64,000 nt of DNA, from NCBI RefSeq assembly GCF_041146395.1, contig NC_090983.1, positions 64,735,501 to 64,799,500 on the forward strand. The letters run 5' to 3'. Origin of the DNA: Eulemur rufifrons (lineage: Eukaryota > Chordata > Mammalia > Primates > Lemuridae). A program made the translations under genes and the position numbers. This document shows, piece after piece, positions 34,735 through 45,339 of this stretch. The first letter of the stretch is position 1; every line of letters begins with the position of its first letter. Below the pieces are notes generated by a model. The model did no database searches. It saw nothing but the letters and a program-made list of their open reading frames with translations, and was not told the origin of the DNA.

Positions 34735-37485
34735 TTATTCCAGAAATGCAGGGTTTGTTGAACATACAAAAATCTATAAAGCAATTCACTATATTAACAA
34801 ACTGAAAAGAAAAAACCTTATGATCATCTCATAGATGTGGAAGCAGTATTTGACAAAATCCAACATCCATTCCTGATAAAACCTCTCAACAAACTAGGAA
34901 TAGAAGGAACCTGCTTACGCTGATGAAGGACATCTACCAAAACCCTAGAGTGAGCTAACAGTGAAAGACTAAATGCTTTCCCTCTAAGATCATGAACAAG
35001 ATACTCTCAACACTTCTATTCAACATACACTTCTAGGACTGGAGGTTCAAGCTAGTATAATCAGCCAAGAAATAAATAAAAGGCACACAGATTAGAAAGG
35101 AAGAAGTAAAACTGTCTTTCTTCACAGATGACATGATCATCTCTGCAGAAATTATAGCAGAATCTACAAAAACTACTAGAACTAATAAGTGAATTTAGCC
35201 AGATTGCAGGATATAAGATCAATACACAAAAACCAACTGTATTTCTATATACTGGCAACAAATAATTAGAAATTGAAATTTTAAAAAACAATGCTATGTA
35301 CAAGAATTTCAAAAATATGAAATATTTAGGAATAAAAATGATAAAAACTGTGAAAGAGAAACTACAAAACATGGCTGTAGAAAATTAGAGACTAAATAAA
35401 TGGATAAATATTTGTTGTCATTGGATCAGAAGACTTAATATTATAAAGATGTCACTTTTCCCAAAATTGATTTGTAGTTCAATGCAATCCCAACCAAAAT
35501 CCCAGCAGGGGTTTGTAGAAGTTAGAAAACTGGATCTGAAGCCCAAATGAGTCTAGAATAGCCAACACAGCTTTGAAAAAGAAGAACAAAATTTGAAGGC
35601 TAACACTACCCAATTTCAAGACTTACAATAGCACTACCATAATCAAAACAATGTGGTATGGATGTAAAGGTAAACAGATAAGTCAGTGTAATAGAAGAGG
35701 GAGTCCAGAAATGGAAATATATGAACAACTCATTTTTTATCAAGGAGCAAAGCAATTCAGTGGAGAAAAGACAGTCTGTTCAAAACATGTGTTCAAACAA
35801 TTGGATATTCATATGTAAAAAAATGAGCCTCACAGCATATAGAAATATCAACTACAAATGGGACCATACACCTAAAAGTAAAGTCTAAAAGTATAAAGTA
35901 CTTAGAAGAAAACATAGGAGAACATCTTTGTGACCTTGGGTTAGGCAAAGACTCCTTAGATTCAAAAGCATGATCCATAAAAGAATAAATTGATAAAGTG
36001 GACTTCACCAAAATATAAAACTTATGCTCTTCAAAAAATAACATTAAAAAAACAAAACTGTAAGCCACAGACTGGGAGAAAATATTTGCAAATCACATAT
36101 TTGATAAGGAATTTATGTCCAGAATATATAATGAACTCTCTAAACTCAAGAAGAAGAAAATAAGCCCATGGAAAAAACAGAACAAAGGATTTGAACAGAT
36201 ACTCCTCCAAAGAAGATATGTGAATATAAAATCAGCACATGAAATGATTTCCAAAATCATTAGCCATTAGAGAAATGCAAATTTAAACAACAATGAAATG
36301 CCACTACATTCCTATTAGAATGGTTAAAATTTAAAAGACTGACCATACCAAATGTTGACAAGTGCATTAGTTTCCTAGGGCTCACCTAACAAAGTACCAC
36401 AAACTAGGTGGCCTGAACAACAGAACTGTGTTGTCTCACAGTTCTGGAGGCTAGATGTTTGAGATCGAAGTGTTGGCAGGATGGGTTCCTTCTGAGGGCT
36501 GTGAGGGAGAATCTGTTCCATGCCTTTCTCCTGGCTTCTCGTGGTTTTCTGGCAATCTTTGGCATTCCCTGGCAGGTACACATATCACCCCAATCTCTGT
36601 CTTCATCTTCACATGGTGTTCTCCCCAAGTGTGTGTGTCTTTGTCTCCAAGTTTCTCCTTTTTATAAGCACACCATATTTGGCCATGGCCCACCCTAAAG
36701 ACCTCATCTTAATTTGATCATCTGCAAAGATCCTGTTCTAAATAAGGCCACATTCACAGGTACTGTTGGTTAGGACTTCAATATCTTTTGGGAGGACACA
36801 ATTCAACCCATAACAGCAAGGATGTGGAGGAACTAGAACTCTTACACACTACTGGAGGATATAAAATGATACAACCCCTTTGGAAAACAATTGGTAGTTT
36901 CCTAAACAGTTAAACATATAACTTCTATATGATCCAGTCATTCCACTCCTAGCTATTTACCTAAGAAAAATAAAACGATATGTTCATACAGGGAATTGTA
37001 CGTGAGTATTCATAGCAGCTTTATATGTAATAGCCCCAAACCGGAAACAAACCAATTACCCATCAACAGATGAATGGATAAACAAACTGTGGTACATCCA
37101 TACAATAAAACACAACTCAGCAGTGACGAATGAACTATTGATGCATGCAACAACATGGCTGTATCTCAAACTAAGCTGAGTGAAAGAAACCAGACAAAAA
37201 AAAGAGTATGTACTGTATGATTTCAATTATAAAATTCCAGAAATTGCAAACTAATCTATAGGGACAGAAAGCAGCTCAATAATTGACTGGGGGCTGGGGT
37301 GTGAGGGGTACAAGGGAGGGCTTACCAAGGAACACAGGAAACGTGCAGGAATGGTAGGTATGTTCACTACCTTGATTATGGTAATGGTTTTGTGGGTGTA
37401 AAAGTATGTCAACAACTCTTAAATTGTCTACTGTATATGTGTACAGTTTATTATTTGTCATTTATACCTCAATAAAGCTATAAAA
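34735..37485 (+). mobile_element. L1 LINE, 3' part (ORF2 end and 3' UTR), interrupted by an LTR
   Basis: L1 ORF2 and 3'-UTR landmarks run in order: ttcactatattaacaaactg, ttgacaaaatccaacatcc, aatgcaatcccaacc, actgggagaaaatatttgc, aaatgccactacattcc, ccaatgaatggataaaca-like acagatgaatggataaac, and a tail with tatacctcaataaagct. All frames carry stops and small indels, so it is inactive. The 453-bp block 36,363-36,815 interrupts it. The 5' end is truncated within the reverse-transcriptase region. Confidence 0.9.
36363..36815 (-). mobile_element. Solo MLT1-type LTR inserted in the L1
   Basis: Reads as the complement of an MLT1 LTR: TGcattagtttcctagg, aagtaccacaaactagg, ctcacagttctggaggctag, then ggacttcaatatc and cacaattcaacccataaCA. 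Flanks acaag (36,358-36,362) and gcaag (36,816-36,820) are a 5-bp duplication with one mismatch. Deleting it rejoins the L1 wording. No internal ERV genes. Confidence 0.92.
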
Positions 37486-38574
37486 ATGGGCTTTTATAGT
37501 TTTCTAATTCAGTGGATTCACTAAGAATATATAAAAATTTTTGTTTAATCCATCAATCCTGGCTTCAAAAGCTGAGGTTTCTGGCCCTATGTTAATATAT
37601 TGCTTTTTTCTAGTGTCAAATGTAAATAAACCCATTATGCAGAAATAAAACTATACGTTGATGGATGAATATAACGCAGGAGAAAATTAAGTTATATTCA
37701 TGGACTCTTGATCACTTAACCACGCACATCTTCCTCCTTTACAAAATCCACGTGTTTTACAACACCACAATGCCTGTTTTCACCCAGAAAAAAAGTTAAG
37801 CCATGGAAAAGCTACAGAGCATGCCTTGGATGATTCCTAGGAGAACTAGCAATATAAAACAAGCTTGCCCATTTCTTAGTGCTCAATTCACTCATCTTTG
37901 CAGATCTTCCTCTCAGAAAGCCACACTGGATTTTAGTACTTAACCAGTTTAACTAGCAAGGGTAGGTGAAGATCTTTGTAAGTTTCTTTTATCTAATCCC
38001 CATTCTCTCCCCTACTCTGAGGGGGGACACTTTGGACGAAATCAAAAGATGCCAGCGCTTATGTTTTATTATTGTTACTTAAAAGGAGCATTGGTAATTA
38101 CAAAAACTATCTTATACACTTTTCTGAATCCTAAATGGAACAGAATATCTAAATTACTGGAAAATGATTAATAAACATTAAATAAATATTAGTTCACTCC
38201 CCAGCCTTTCCCCTTAAGTTCTAAAGAAGTTATAGACCCCGCGGGATGGTAACTGGAGAAGCAACGCTCAGGAAGACTCTTCAGTAGCTCTGGTTCCCAA
38301 AGCAGGGTTCCTAGAGTCAGGCAGCGACACTCTCGCAGGACAGCCACACGTGTCTGCCTTGCTCCCTACCCCTTCGTCCTCACTCCCTTTGTAATCACAA
38401 CACAACCAGTTGGAAATTTTATTCTAAAACTAGCCTCCTCTTCCCCCACTGAGGGGTTCATTGTTAATTTTTCCTTCCTTTTCATGTACCAGGCTTTACC
38501 TCCTCCTACCCTTCTCTGTTCAGAACCCAGCATGCATTCTGAGCACAGACCCAGCCCTTGTCCACTCTCACTGC

Positions 38575-38735
38575 ATGTTAGAATCAATCACCTTGGGAGC
38601 TTTAAAAAAATACAGATGACTGGGTCCCACCCCAGACTACCTGCATCAGAATCTCTGGGCTGAGAGCCTGAGTACTGGTGGATTTTGAAAGCTCCCAGGT
38701 GACTCTGGCCACAGTGAGAGCTGAGCACCACTGGG
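38575..38735. repeat. MER5A (hAT-Charlie, non-autonomous)
   Basis: ttagaatcaatcaccttggg, aaatacagatgactgggtcccacccc, catcagaatctctggg, gaaagctcccaggtgactctgg and gctgagcaccactgg: the full MER5A order with its palindromic ends. Confidence 0.85.
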
Positions 38736-39494
38736 CCAGGGTAGGTTTCAGAAACTTAAGCTGCAGGTGGACATTGTCCCCAGAGGGTTGGCCTCTTTCT
38801 TTATAGATGTGTGCCCCTCTGCCTGCTTCCTCTGCACATCCTCAACAAGGTTTTATGTATGGGAAGCAGAAAGGAAGGCTTGAGCATGAAGAAATTAGGC
38901 TCTGCTCACTGACAGAGCAGAGAGACACCCTGTGCAGACCCAATCAAGACAGAAGGTCAACTGAAACTTCTAAGTGAGTGGAACTTTCTTTCTGCCTAAG
39001 AACCACACACTGGGAAAGCCACTAATTGAATTAAATTGATATAAATTGCTGCCTAGACTAAGATGAAAAGCTAGTTCATTAATTCACTACTGAAATTGGT
39101 CCTTAGCCCAATGAATTTTTACTCCTTTTCACCTCTTATTACTCCAACCACCATGGGTGTTATTAGTTAAAATACCACAGTGATGTTAAATCGCAACATA
39201 AAATGTTATTTTGAACACAACCAGAAGTGTTTAATAAATGGCTGGGAGAAAGCTGCTAAATACGCATATTAAATAGCTTAAAATTCCTGTCTTATATAAA
39301 CCAATATTCTCTTTTATCTACAGTACAGTTGCTTCTTAATGAGATCACTTGTTACATGTGGTTAATGGGTACCTCACAGTAGTGCTTTAACAATGTCACT
39401 TAACCTCTTGCAGTGTCCTTATCAGTATATAGTGACTTCATTAATACACACTTCATGGTGGCATTGTCAGTGTTATGTAATAGCTATAGTTACA

Positions 39495-39680
39495 TTTCAG
39501 GAGCACTCACTATTTGCCAGGTTATAAGAACTTTCCATGCATCATGTTATGAGATGAATACTTTATTACCCCATTTTACAGAACAAAAAGCTGAGGCTGG
39601 GCAAAGTGTGATGACTTGGCCTAAGTCACAAAACCAATTCCCAGCCAGGCAGTCTGACCTCTTCACCACCACACTGTGAG
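39495..39680 (-). repeat. MIR SINE
   Basis: aggagcactcactatttgccagg, attaccccattttacag, aaaaagctgaggctggg, agtcacaaaacc and ggcagtctgacctcttcaccacc. Confidence 0.8.
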
Positions 39681-39869
39681 CAGAATATGCACAAAGCTTG
39701 ACACATACCAGGCACCCATAAATGGCAGCTACTAAGAAGACTAAGGACAATGTCATACGGCTTTTCTCTCCACCTCGCAAGAAACCAAATCAATGCTCAT
39801 TCTTTATTTGCCTGCAAGATATTTTTTATTTGTTTTAAGTAACAACAATTAGCAATAAAACTACCTTTG

Positions 39870-40085
39870 ATGAGTATTCACTATGTGTGTCGGTCACTGT
39901 TCTAAGCATTTTTTAGATATTAACTCATTTAATCTCCACAACAAGCCAATGAGATAGGTGCTATTATTATTGTTGCACCTCAGGCAACTTGTCCAAATGA
40001 CACAACTAGTGAATGACAAAACCAAGATCTGAAACTGGCAGTCTGGCCCCAGAGCCCTCTCTGCCTGCTACTACTTTTCCATCTG
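39870..40085 (-). repeat. MIR SINE
   Basis: gagtattcactatgtgtgtcggtcactgttctaagc, attaactcatttaatctccacaacaagcc, gataggtgctattattattg and ggcagtctggccccagagcc. Confidence 0.85.
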
Positions 40086-40349
40086 TGGTTATGGAGTCGA
40101 GCCTGGAGAGATCCTACCACCACCGACAGCCTTTCCCTTACCAATATCTACTCCCTTGTATGTAACATCTTGATTAGGTAACATTAATCTAGGTGAAGCC
40201 CAGTGTCCACCTTCTCCCTGACGATACCTGTGCTGGAGAACATTGTTAAGAGAACACACAAGCCACTGTAAATTCATTGGTCCTGGACCACACTTGGCCC
40301 CTGGTGACTCCCAGATTTCCAGCTACATCCCCCCTGCAGCTCTGTCTGC

Positions 40350-41905
40350 TGCTCCATGTTGGAGCCAGCCTCACCCACTCTCCCCAACTCCAGCTGTCCC
40401 CGCCTCTCAGCAGATGAACTCCCCTGTGACCTCTTAGAGAAACTAGAAGCTAGCAGAGGAGAGAACTCACAACTCTACCAGCCACTTACAGACTTACCTT
40501 TGTCTACACTATTATTTCCTTCATTCCAACTTTATAACATCTTCCTTTCTACAGTTGAATCCTTTTACTTTTTGGTCTGGAACCTTCTGTCTTCTCAAGG
40601 ACCTTACTCTAAGAATTTTCCAAGAGTATCTTTGACTTCTCCCTCCTTGCCAGCACTCAGACATGTTCAAGTCTTTCATATAAAAACAACATAATAATGA
40701 CAACAATAACAACAACATTCTACTTTTCCAGCCTGTTCCTGACTTTGATACCCATATATACAACTGCCCCTGGACATCCTCCTTCATCCCAACCATACCT
40801 CCACAGCCTATGCAGCCATCTCTCCTTCCCCCATAACTACAAGTGCTTGAAAGAGTTGCCTGTCCTTGCTGTCTCTGCTCCTAGTCAGCCATCCTCAAAC
40901 CACCAATGTGTCCTCTGCCCACAGCCATTAGCAGCACTCTCCCCAAGGCCATAACTCATCTCTTTGTCTCAAAATTCAGTGCACATTTCTGTCCTTAAAT
41001 CCTGTGACTTCTCCAGAGCATATGAAGCTATCGATTGTTCTCGCCTAGAAATACTCTTCTCCAGAACACCACACTCTCTACCTGCAGTCTCCTGCCTCTC
41101 TAATTCCATCTTGCTGTGCTTCTATAGCTGTTCCATATATGTTATTGTTCCTTATGATGCTTTTCAGGCCTCTTCTCTTCCTTTTCAAACTACATTCCCT
41201 GGGCAATTTCATATACTTCCATGGCTTTAATTATCAACCACAGATAACTTCCAAATATTCGGTCCCAGCCCGATTCTTACTTTGATACCCATACATGTAA
41301 CTGCCCCCTGGACATTTCCATCTGGATGTCCCACAAGTCTTTCAACATATCCCAAACTGAAGTCCTCCTCCTTCCCCAAACCTGTTAATCAATGGAGGAA
41401 GCCATTAGGTTGACCATGAAATGGAACATCATTTTTGACAACTCCCTTTCTTCCCCCCCCCCCGCCCCCCGGAACACACCCAATCAAACACTAATCGTGA
41501 TAAGCCTTCCTCTCAAATACCTCAAAACATGTGTTTCTCTTCATCTTCCACTGACTCCTTCCCAGTCCAAACAACTGCTATCTCTTTATCCAGACTCCTA
41601 CAGTAGCTTCCTAACCCTCATGAATGAATCCCTCACCTCTGGTCCATTCTCCATACTATAGCAGGATTGTTCTTTCTGAAATGTAAAACATAAATCTGGT
41701 CACAATGAAACTCTTAATGGCTTCTTGTTGGCTTTAGCAAAAAATGCTTAACATGTGCTGGACCTAGCACCAGCTTTCCTATTTAGCCTTGATGCTCCTA
41801 GAACCTTCCAATGCAATACTCCATCTCTCTGCTGCAAGAGTTTCTCAAGCACCTTATGTGCACCTTCGCCTCTGTCTGGAACACTCCTCCATTCCTTCTT
41901 GGCTT
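40350..41905 (+). repeat. L2 LINE, long ORF2 fragment
   Basis: The section keeps the pyrimidine-rich L2 ORF2 order: caccacactctctacctgc, tcatatacttccatggctttaattatc, gataacttccaaatattcgg, ctggatgtcccacaagtc, gttgaccatgaaatgg-type spacer, tctttctgaaatg and cacaatgaaactcttaatggcttc. Stops are frequent. A C-run lies at 41,450-41,470. The several small open frames along it (about 60-110 codons) are L2 relics or chance. Confidence 0.65.
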
Positions 41906-41934
41906 AGCTAAGTCTCCCCCACAGATAGCTGCCC

Positions 41935-42120
41935 TGTTCCCATTCCCAGGCAACCACTAACCTGCATTCTGTAACCACATACTATTATAGTTTACCTTTT
42001 CCACAATTTTATATAAATGGAATCATAAAGTATGTACTCCTGTTTTATCTAGCCTCCTTCCCGCAGCGTAATTATTTTGAGATATACGTTGTTGCATACA
42101 TCAATAGTTTATTCCTTTGA
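41935..42120 (-). repeat. L1 3'-UTR fragment
   Basis: caggcaaccactaacctgc, ttttatataaatggaatc, attattttgagatatacg and caatagtttattccttt are complement L1 wording. It stops abruptly at an MLT1 end piece. Confidence 0.75.
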
Positions 42121-42124
42121 TTTA

Positions 42125-42238
42125 CTTGATTTCAGACTTCTGGGCTGCAAAACTGTGAGAGAATAAATTGGTATTGTTTTAAACCACCCAGTTTATGGTG
42201 CTTTGTTATGGCACCCCTAGGAAACAAATATGGTAGTT
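42125..42238 (+). repeat. MLT1 LTR 3'-end fragment
   Basis: gatttcagacttctgggc, gcaaaactgtgagagaataaattgg, ccacccagtttatggtg and cacccctaggaaacaaata match the last ~110 bases of an MLT1 LTR. Confidence 0.8.
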
Positions 42239-42244
42239 GTATGA

Positions 42245-42560
42245 TTTTGTTTTTTAAATTTATTTTTATTGTATATATTTAAGATGTACAACATAATGGT
42301 TAGATATCTATGTACATAGTGAAATGATTGTAATAGTCAAAAAATTAACATATCCACCACCTTCCATAATTACCTTTTTTGTGTGTATATAGTAAGAGCA
42401 CCTAAAATCTACTCTCTTAGAAAATTTTCAGTATACAGTATAATGTCATGAACTACAGCCCTCATGCTGTACATAGATCCCTAGACTTATTCATCCTACA
42501 TAACTGCACATTTGTACCCTCTGACTGACTTCTCCCTATTTCCTTGTTCCTTCAGACCTA
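42245..42560 (-). repeat. L1 3' end, second copy
   Basis: attgtatatatttaagatgtacaacataatgg, gaaatgattgtaatagtcaa and cactacagccctc-type wording follow the complement of an L1 3' UTR. The orientation and order show a different copy from the one at 41,935. Confidence 0.7.
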
Positions 42561-42836
42561 CCTGTAGCAATGACAACTTTGCTCTTGCCAGAAACAGGTG
42601 ATTCACCATCCTGTTTTTGTTCCCGTCACTCTGCCCATACCTTTGTAAATAGTCACCCGTTCTTGCTGAGACCCTGATTCATACAATGCTCAAAATAGTT
42701 TGTTAATTTTGATTCAAACCACAACACATACATTAAATGAGTTTTAAATCCCTACATTTCTTTACTGTTTTCACTCAACACAATTCAGGCTTCTAATATT
42801 TTTCTCAAGTTTCAAATGACTCCAAACACTGTACAG

Positions 42837-43023
42837 TAAGTCCTCACTGGGCCTGGAAACTGGGATTTTAAGCAAAACGACACACAGCAGCTCTTGGAAT
42901 AACATCATTTCCTTCAACATCATTTTGTTATGACGTTGATAAGAAAAAAATTACTTTTGTTATAAATCATTTCTCTTGAAGTCGCAGTTTCTAAACCTAT
43001 CGGTGACGTGAAGCGAGGACTTA
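42837..43023. mobile_element. Palindromic MITE with 9-bp terminal inverted repeats
   Basis: Starts TAAGTCCTC (42,837) and ends GAGGACTTA (43,015-43,023), a perfect inverted repeat. Next to it ggaaactgggattttaagc on the left is imperfectly complementary to gaagtcgcagtttct on the right, so the 187-bp unit could fold into a long hairpin. It has no coding capacity. Termini beginning TA suggest a Tc1/mariner-type non-autonomous element, but I cannot name the family. Confidence 0.65.
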
Positions 43024-43039
43024 TTCCTTTCAACCTCAT

Positions 43040-43200
43040 TCCTCCATTCCTTCATTTTTTTACTCCTTCACTCATTCAGCAGAGACTCTGAGAGATTACT
43101 AAGTGCCAGGAAGTGTGCTGCCCTGGAGATTCAAAGAGAAGTAAAAAACAGCCAGTTCCTCAAGGAATTCACATTCCGGTGAGAGACACAGATAAACTCC
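43040..43200 (-). repeat. L2 3'-end fragment
   Basis: cactcattcagcagagactc, actaagtgccaggaagtgtgctgccctgg, gaagtaaaaaacagccag and caaggaattcacattcc: complement of the L2 tail. Confidence 0.75.
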
Positions 43201-43334
43201 AACTCAAAAGGATAACTAGAGCAGCGGGGAGATGTCCCAAGGCCCGCAGGTGCAGAGCACTGACACCGCACCACAGCCCTGCTCTGGCCTCCCCTCCTCT
43301 CTTTGCCGCCTCCCTCCCTCCCCACACTCTTGCA

Positions 43335-43520
43335 GCTCCCAGAGGTGAACATTTACAATGTGTCAGACTCTGCGCTAAGCTCTTCACATATGTTATCTCA
43401 TTTCATACAGCCACACAATCAGGCAAATATTATCATTTTCATCTTACGTAAAAGGAAACTAAGGCCAAGGGAGACTAAGTAGCATGCTCGGGAGTGGCAG
43501 AGCTGCCTCTTTTAATCATT
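43335..43520 (-). repeat. MIR SINE
   Basis: gaacatttacaatgtgtcagactctgcgctaagc, atgttatctcatttcatacagcc, ttacgtaaaaggaaactaagg and ggagtggcagagctgcc. Confidence 0.8.
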
Positions 43521-44910
43521 ACCCTACACTGCCTTGTAAACCTGCAACTGAAGGCTAAAAAGCTCTCTCCCACAGATTTCCACCTCCAAGCTACAATGTT
43601 TCAGGAAGAGATGGTAAAACAGTGGCTCTGTTCTGAGTCTTCTAAAGGCTGCATAGGAAATGTGGTGTGTGTAGGCCAGGAAGCTGTTATCACCCCTCTT
43701 CATTACACTAATTGCTCTGAGGATGAAACCGGACCTGTTTCCCTTCTCCTTATCCTACTCATAGTCACAGCTTCATGGCTTTGCTACTTCAGAAGTGTCT
43801 GCTAGGGGACAGGGAAGGCTTTTGCCCCCGTCAGTATACGGAGCATAAAACTGAGGCCCATAGCAGGTGGACGACTCACCCAGGGCCACAGCCAGTGGGA
43901 GGGAGCCCAATGTCCCAGTGTCCCAGGGCACCCCAGGGGCTGACCTTTATTCCAGCCAGGCACACCTCCTCACTGTGTCCCATATAAGCAGTCCTCATTC
44001 TAACCTTTGTATTTTTCTCGTATCTTCTTCCCGTCTTAGAACAGCCTCTTCCCCGCCAACACCCAGCCCCTATCTGAGCATATTTAGCCTTCATGCCCAC
44101 TCCAGCCCCTCTGGGTCTCTTTTTCCCCTTTACTCTCACTGTCCCGCACCTCACCAGGGGTTAACAACAGTGTCACACTTTATGACTTAATTATGCCACG
44201 TGGGTTGCACTTGCCAGCCACAGTCGGTGCCAGCCCACTCAGGCAGGGCTGAATCTTCTAGGTTGGGGATAATCCCACAGCAATGTAGTGCTGAGGCCAT
44301 AGGAGGAAAGGATACATATTACAGCTTGTGACTAAAGTCTGTATAGCCTGCTATGCTGAAAGCATTCCTTTTCTGCAGGTCTTCAAGCAGGGATGCTGAT
44401 TTCCACACACAAGGATATGCTATGGATCCAGTACACACACTGGAACCTGTCACATCCAGCCATCTCTGCAGCAGGCTTCCCCAGCTGTCCCCCCAACTCC
44501 CCAGCCCGGGGTGGTGAGGAGCAACCTGGCAGGGCTTCACCTTTTGCCATGCCGTGCACCTGCCCCTTCTGGTCCCAGGGCTTCTCAGATGCAAGGCCTG
44601 GCACCATGCCTGAAGCTCACCACAGCTGCAGAAGTGTGCAGAGGAGTTAATAACCCTAGAATTTCCCTAAGCAACAGGGTTTTGAGGCCATGGATAAATG
44701 AGGTTCCTGCAAGACTGAGCACTGCTACAGCAGTGGCCAAGGCAATCACTTTCCCTGCTTCTCCATTTAACCCTGACCTTCAATCTTGCTCCCAGGCTGT
44801 GTTTTCTGGGGGACCAGGCTAAGACAACACTGCTTGGAAATGTTGCTTTGAGATTGGCTAAGAAGTTGCTAAGAAACTGAGAAAGACGAGATCCTTCAAG
44901 GTCCCATCAC

Positions 44911-44961
44911 CTTTCTTTTCTTTCTTTCTTTCTTTCTTTCTTTCTTTTTTTTTTTTTTTTT
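44911..44961 (+). repeat. (CTTT)n microsatellite with T-run
   Basis: About eight CTTT units followed by a T-run, ~1 kb upstream of the PLA2R1 start codon. Could be the residual tail of a minus-strand retroelement, but no body is visible next to it. Confidence 0.9.
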
Positions 44962-45292
44962 AAGTTCCCTTTTGCCTTCTTCCTTCCTCTTGTGTTTCAA
45001 TGACTAATGTCAAGGTCCTGTTTAGGAAAGGTCTTGTATTAATTAGCCTGTTGTCAGAATATTAAATGCTTCCAGTGTCCTGCTGGTTATTTGAAGGACT
45101 GAGGTTGGAAGGACTACATTCTAGTCAGGGTTTTCCTACTACCTAGGTTAGGGAGTAATTTTTTGCTGGATTAAGGAGTAAACTAACTGCAATCACTTCG
45201 TCTTTCTGGGCAGAGTTTTCTCAGCTGTAAAGTGGGATAATAGAGGTGCCAGCTATTTTGCTGGGTATGGAGGATCAGAGATGGAAGGGGAG

Positions 45293-45320
<28 letters not shown>
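45293..45320 (+). repeat. (GTTT)n microsatellite
   Basis: Short T-rich run with four GTTT units just outside the CpG island. Confidence 0.85.
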
Positions 45321-45323
<3 letters not shown>

Positions 45324-45339
45324 GGAGTTCAACAACAGA

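Larger units (their letters stand above)
37486..40349. other. Intergenic sequence with MER5A and two MIRs
   Basis: Apart from the repeats listed separately, I see AT-rich unique sequence and no sustained open frame with a domain. Confidence 0.55.
43521..45339. other. Intergenic sequence upstream of the PLA2R1 CpG island
   Basis: A moderately GC-rich section (43.8-44.7 kb) with overlapping short open frames in several phases and no domain, then simple repeats at 44.9 and 45.3 kb. No gene or RNA recognised. Confidence 0.55.
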
